In this document: one piece after another, positions 63,121 to 64,000 of the stretch
Layout of the letters: each line of letters opens with the position of its first letter
How positions within the stretch are numbered: position 1 is the first letter of the stretch
NCBI RefSeq assembly: GCF_003945595.2
Contig: NW_024104765.1
Location: forward strand, 248,001 to 312,000
Direction: 5' to 3'
Source: Pipra filicauda
Lineage: Eukaryota; Chordata; Aves; Passeriformes; Pipridae
DNA: 64,000 nucleotides
Program-made: the position numbers and the translations under genes
The notes under the pieces: generated by a model
What the model saw: the letters and a program-made list of their open reading frames with translations, nothing else
Database searches by the model: none
Told to the model about the DNA's origin: nothing

Positions 63121-64000
63121 GTAAGTAAAAAACTGAAGGATTTTTTTTTTTTAGGCTCATTTCTTTAATGATAATAAAATCACTAATCATAGGCTCGTTT
63201 TCTGTAGAAGAGGTTTTTCTCTTAAAATATGATCTAAAGATATTTTTGGTATTTTGTTTTTTCTTTTCATTTAAGTCAATTCTAAGCTGAGTAGTCATGA
63301 CTCAAAACACTTGTGGGAGTGTTAATATTAAGTTGCTAGTAGGCATTTTCTGCTTGTAGGCATTTCTCTGCCACAACTTTTTTAATTTTACTTGAAGTAT
63401 TTTAAAACTCTGCCTCAGATTGCATTAGTAAGATGAAGATAATGGTTTTCCGATTCTTACTATTCTAGCTATAGCTTTTTGTGTACCTAATACATAGAAT
63501 GAGGCCCTTTAGATGCTACTTGCAGTTCAGAGAATAAATGTAACCTATTTTGACCCAAATTCCTGGGTGCGATAGAAGGTGAAATCAGATACTTTATCTG
63601 GTTTGTAATATAAAATCCTTCTAATTTAAATTCAGAAGTCAAAGAGGAGATGACAGTTTTGCTCTTTTGCATTCTTTCAGGTGGCATCTTCATTTCTCAT
63701 CCCATCCCAAAGTTTTAGCTGAGCTTTTTTCCTTCTTAAAGGATAATTAACTGCAATTGTCGCTTTTCTTGTCTGTCTGTATCTCTACTGTCTTTTTGTT
63801 ATTGCTGTCTTTTTATGTTAATAAAAAGTATTAAGCATATTGCAGTTGATCATAAAGAGATGAAAGCTATGCACTGATTTGAGCTGAAAAAGTTTCCTAC
63901 CCTAGTTATAGACTAAATTCCAAGATGACAGCTTCTCACTGACCTTGTTCTTCAGCTCAGTAGGGTTGGATTTGTCTTGCTCTCCCAGCTCTAACTGCTG
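63121..64000 (+). other. ZNF292: Start of ZNF292 intron 5
   Basis: Begins GTAAGT. No further exon is recognisable before the window ends. Confidence 0.85.

Noticed and set aside
1..64000. CRISPR arrays, operons, tRNA or rRNA genes, or phage-type systems
   Set aside because: None seen. The window is vertebrate DNA with one spliced gene and retroelements.

Overview
The window is vertebrate nuclear DNA, almost certainly from a bird. The evidence is one multi-exon protein gene with large introns and GT-AG splice sites, a CpG-island promoter, several CR1 LINE fragments with the avian-type 3' end, solo LTRs of the avian TGT...ACA type, and no bacterial-style gene packing. Five truncated copies of an RTE-type LINE, some little diverged, point away from chicken and toward one of the bird lineages that carry an AviRTE-like family; that placement is inference.

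The only host gene I can support is ZNF292, on the plus strand. Its first five coding exons are at 21531-21692, 48796-48950, 49465-49543, 50873-51008 and 62918-63120. Together they give 735 coding bases (245 codons) with matching phases, and the gene runs off the right edge. The encoded part is the helical N-terminal region shared by the RLF/ZNF292/ZNF654 family. The zinc fingers lie in downstream exons outside the window.

Layout. 1-20.6 kb is upstream intergenic DNA: a 5'-truncated RTE copy (6859-7810, minus), an ancient CR1 (about 11.63-12.6 kb, plus), a short RTE tail (13.56-13.71 kb, minus), a solo LTR in minus orientation (14708-15909), and a very old CR1-like stretch (about 16.2-16.9 kb, minus). 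20.66-21.14 kb holds two CR1 3' ends, the second lying against the CpG island. 21.14-22.4 kb is the CpG island and promoter, with four CACGTG E-boxes (one an exact CLEAR palindrome), YY1-type sites, G-runs and a GC-alternating tract. Intron 1 (27.1 kb) holds a CR1 (30.32-31.48 kb, minus), the largest RTE copy (33641-35040, plus), a 563-bp solo LTR (37338-37900), a CR1 fragment (about 41.64-42.02 kb, minus) and two further RTE pieces (44.68 and 45.33-45.71 kb). Intron 4 (11.9 kb) holds an old CR1 (minus), a CR1 with an internal deletion (52.8-54.26 kb, plus), a solo LTR (58146-59528) of the same family as the one at 14.7 kb, and a diverged tandem duplication near 60.6-60.9 kb.

The most interesting signals are the E-box/CLEAR cluster in the ZNF292 promoter and the RTE family. 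The RTE copies carry a C-terminal C2HC finger, a 3'-end stem-loop whose stem is kept while the loop varies, 12-bp target-site duplications and two indel-defined subfamilies. I see no new multi-gene system.
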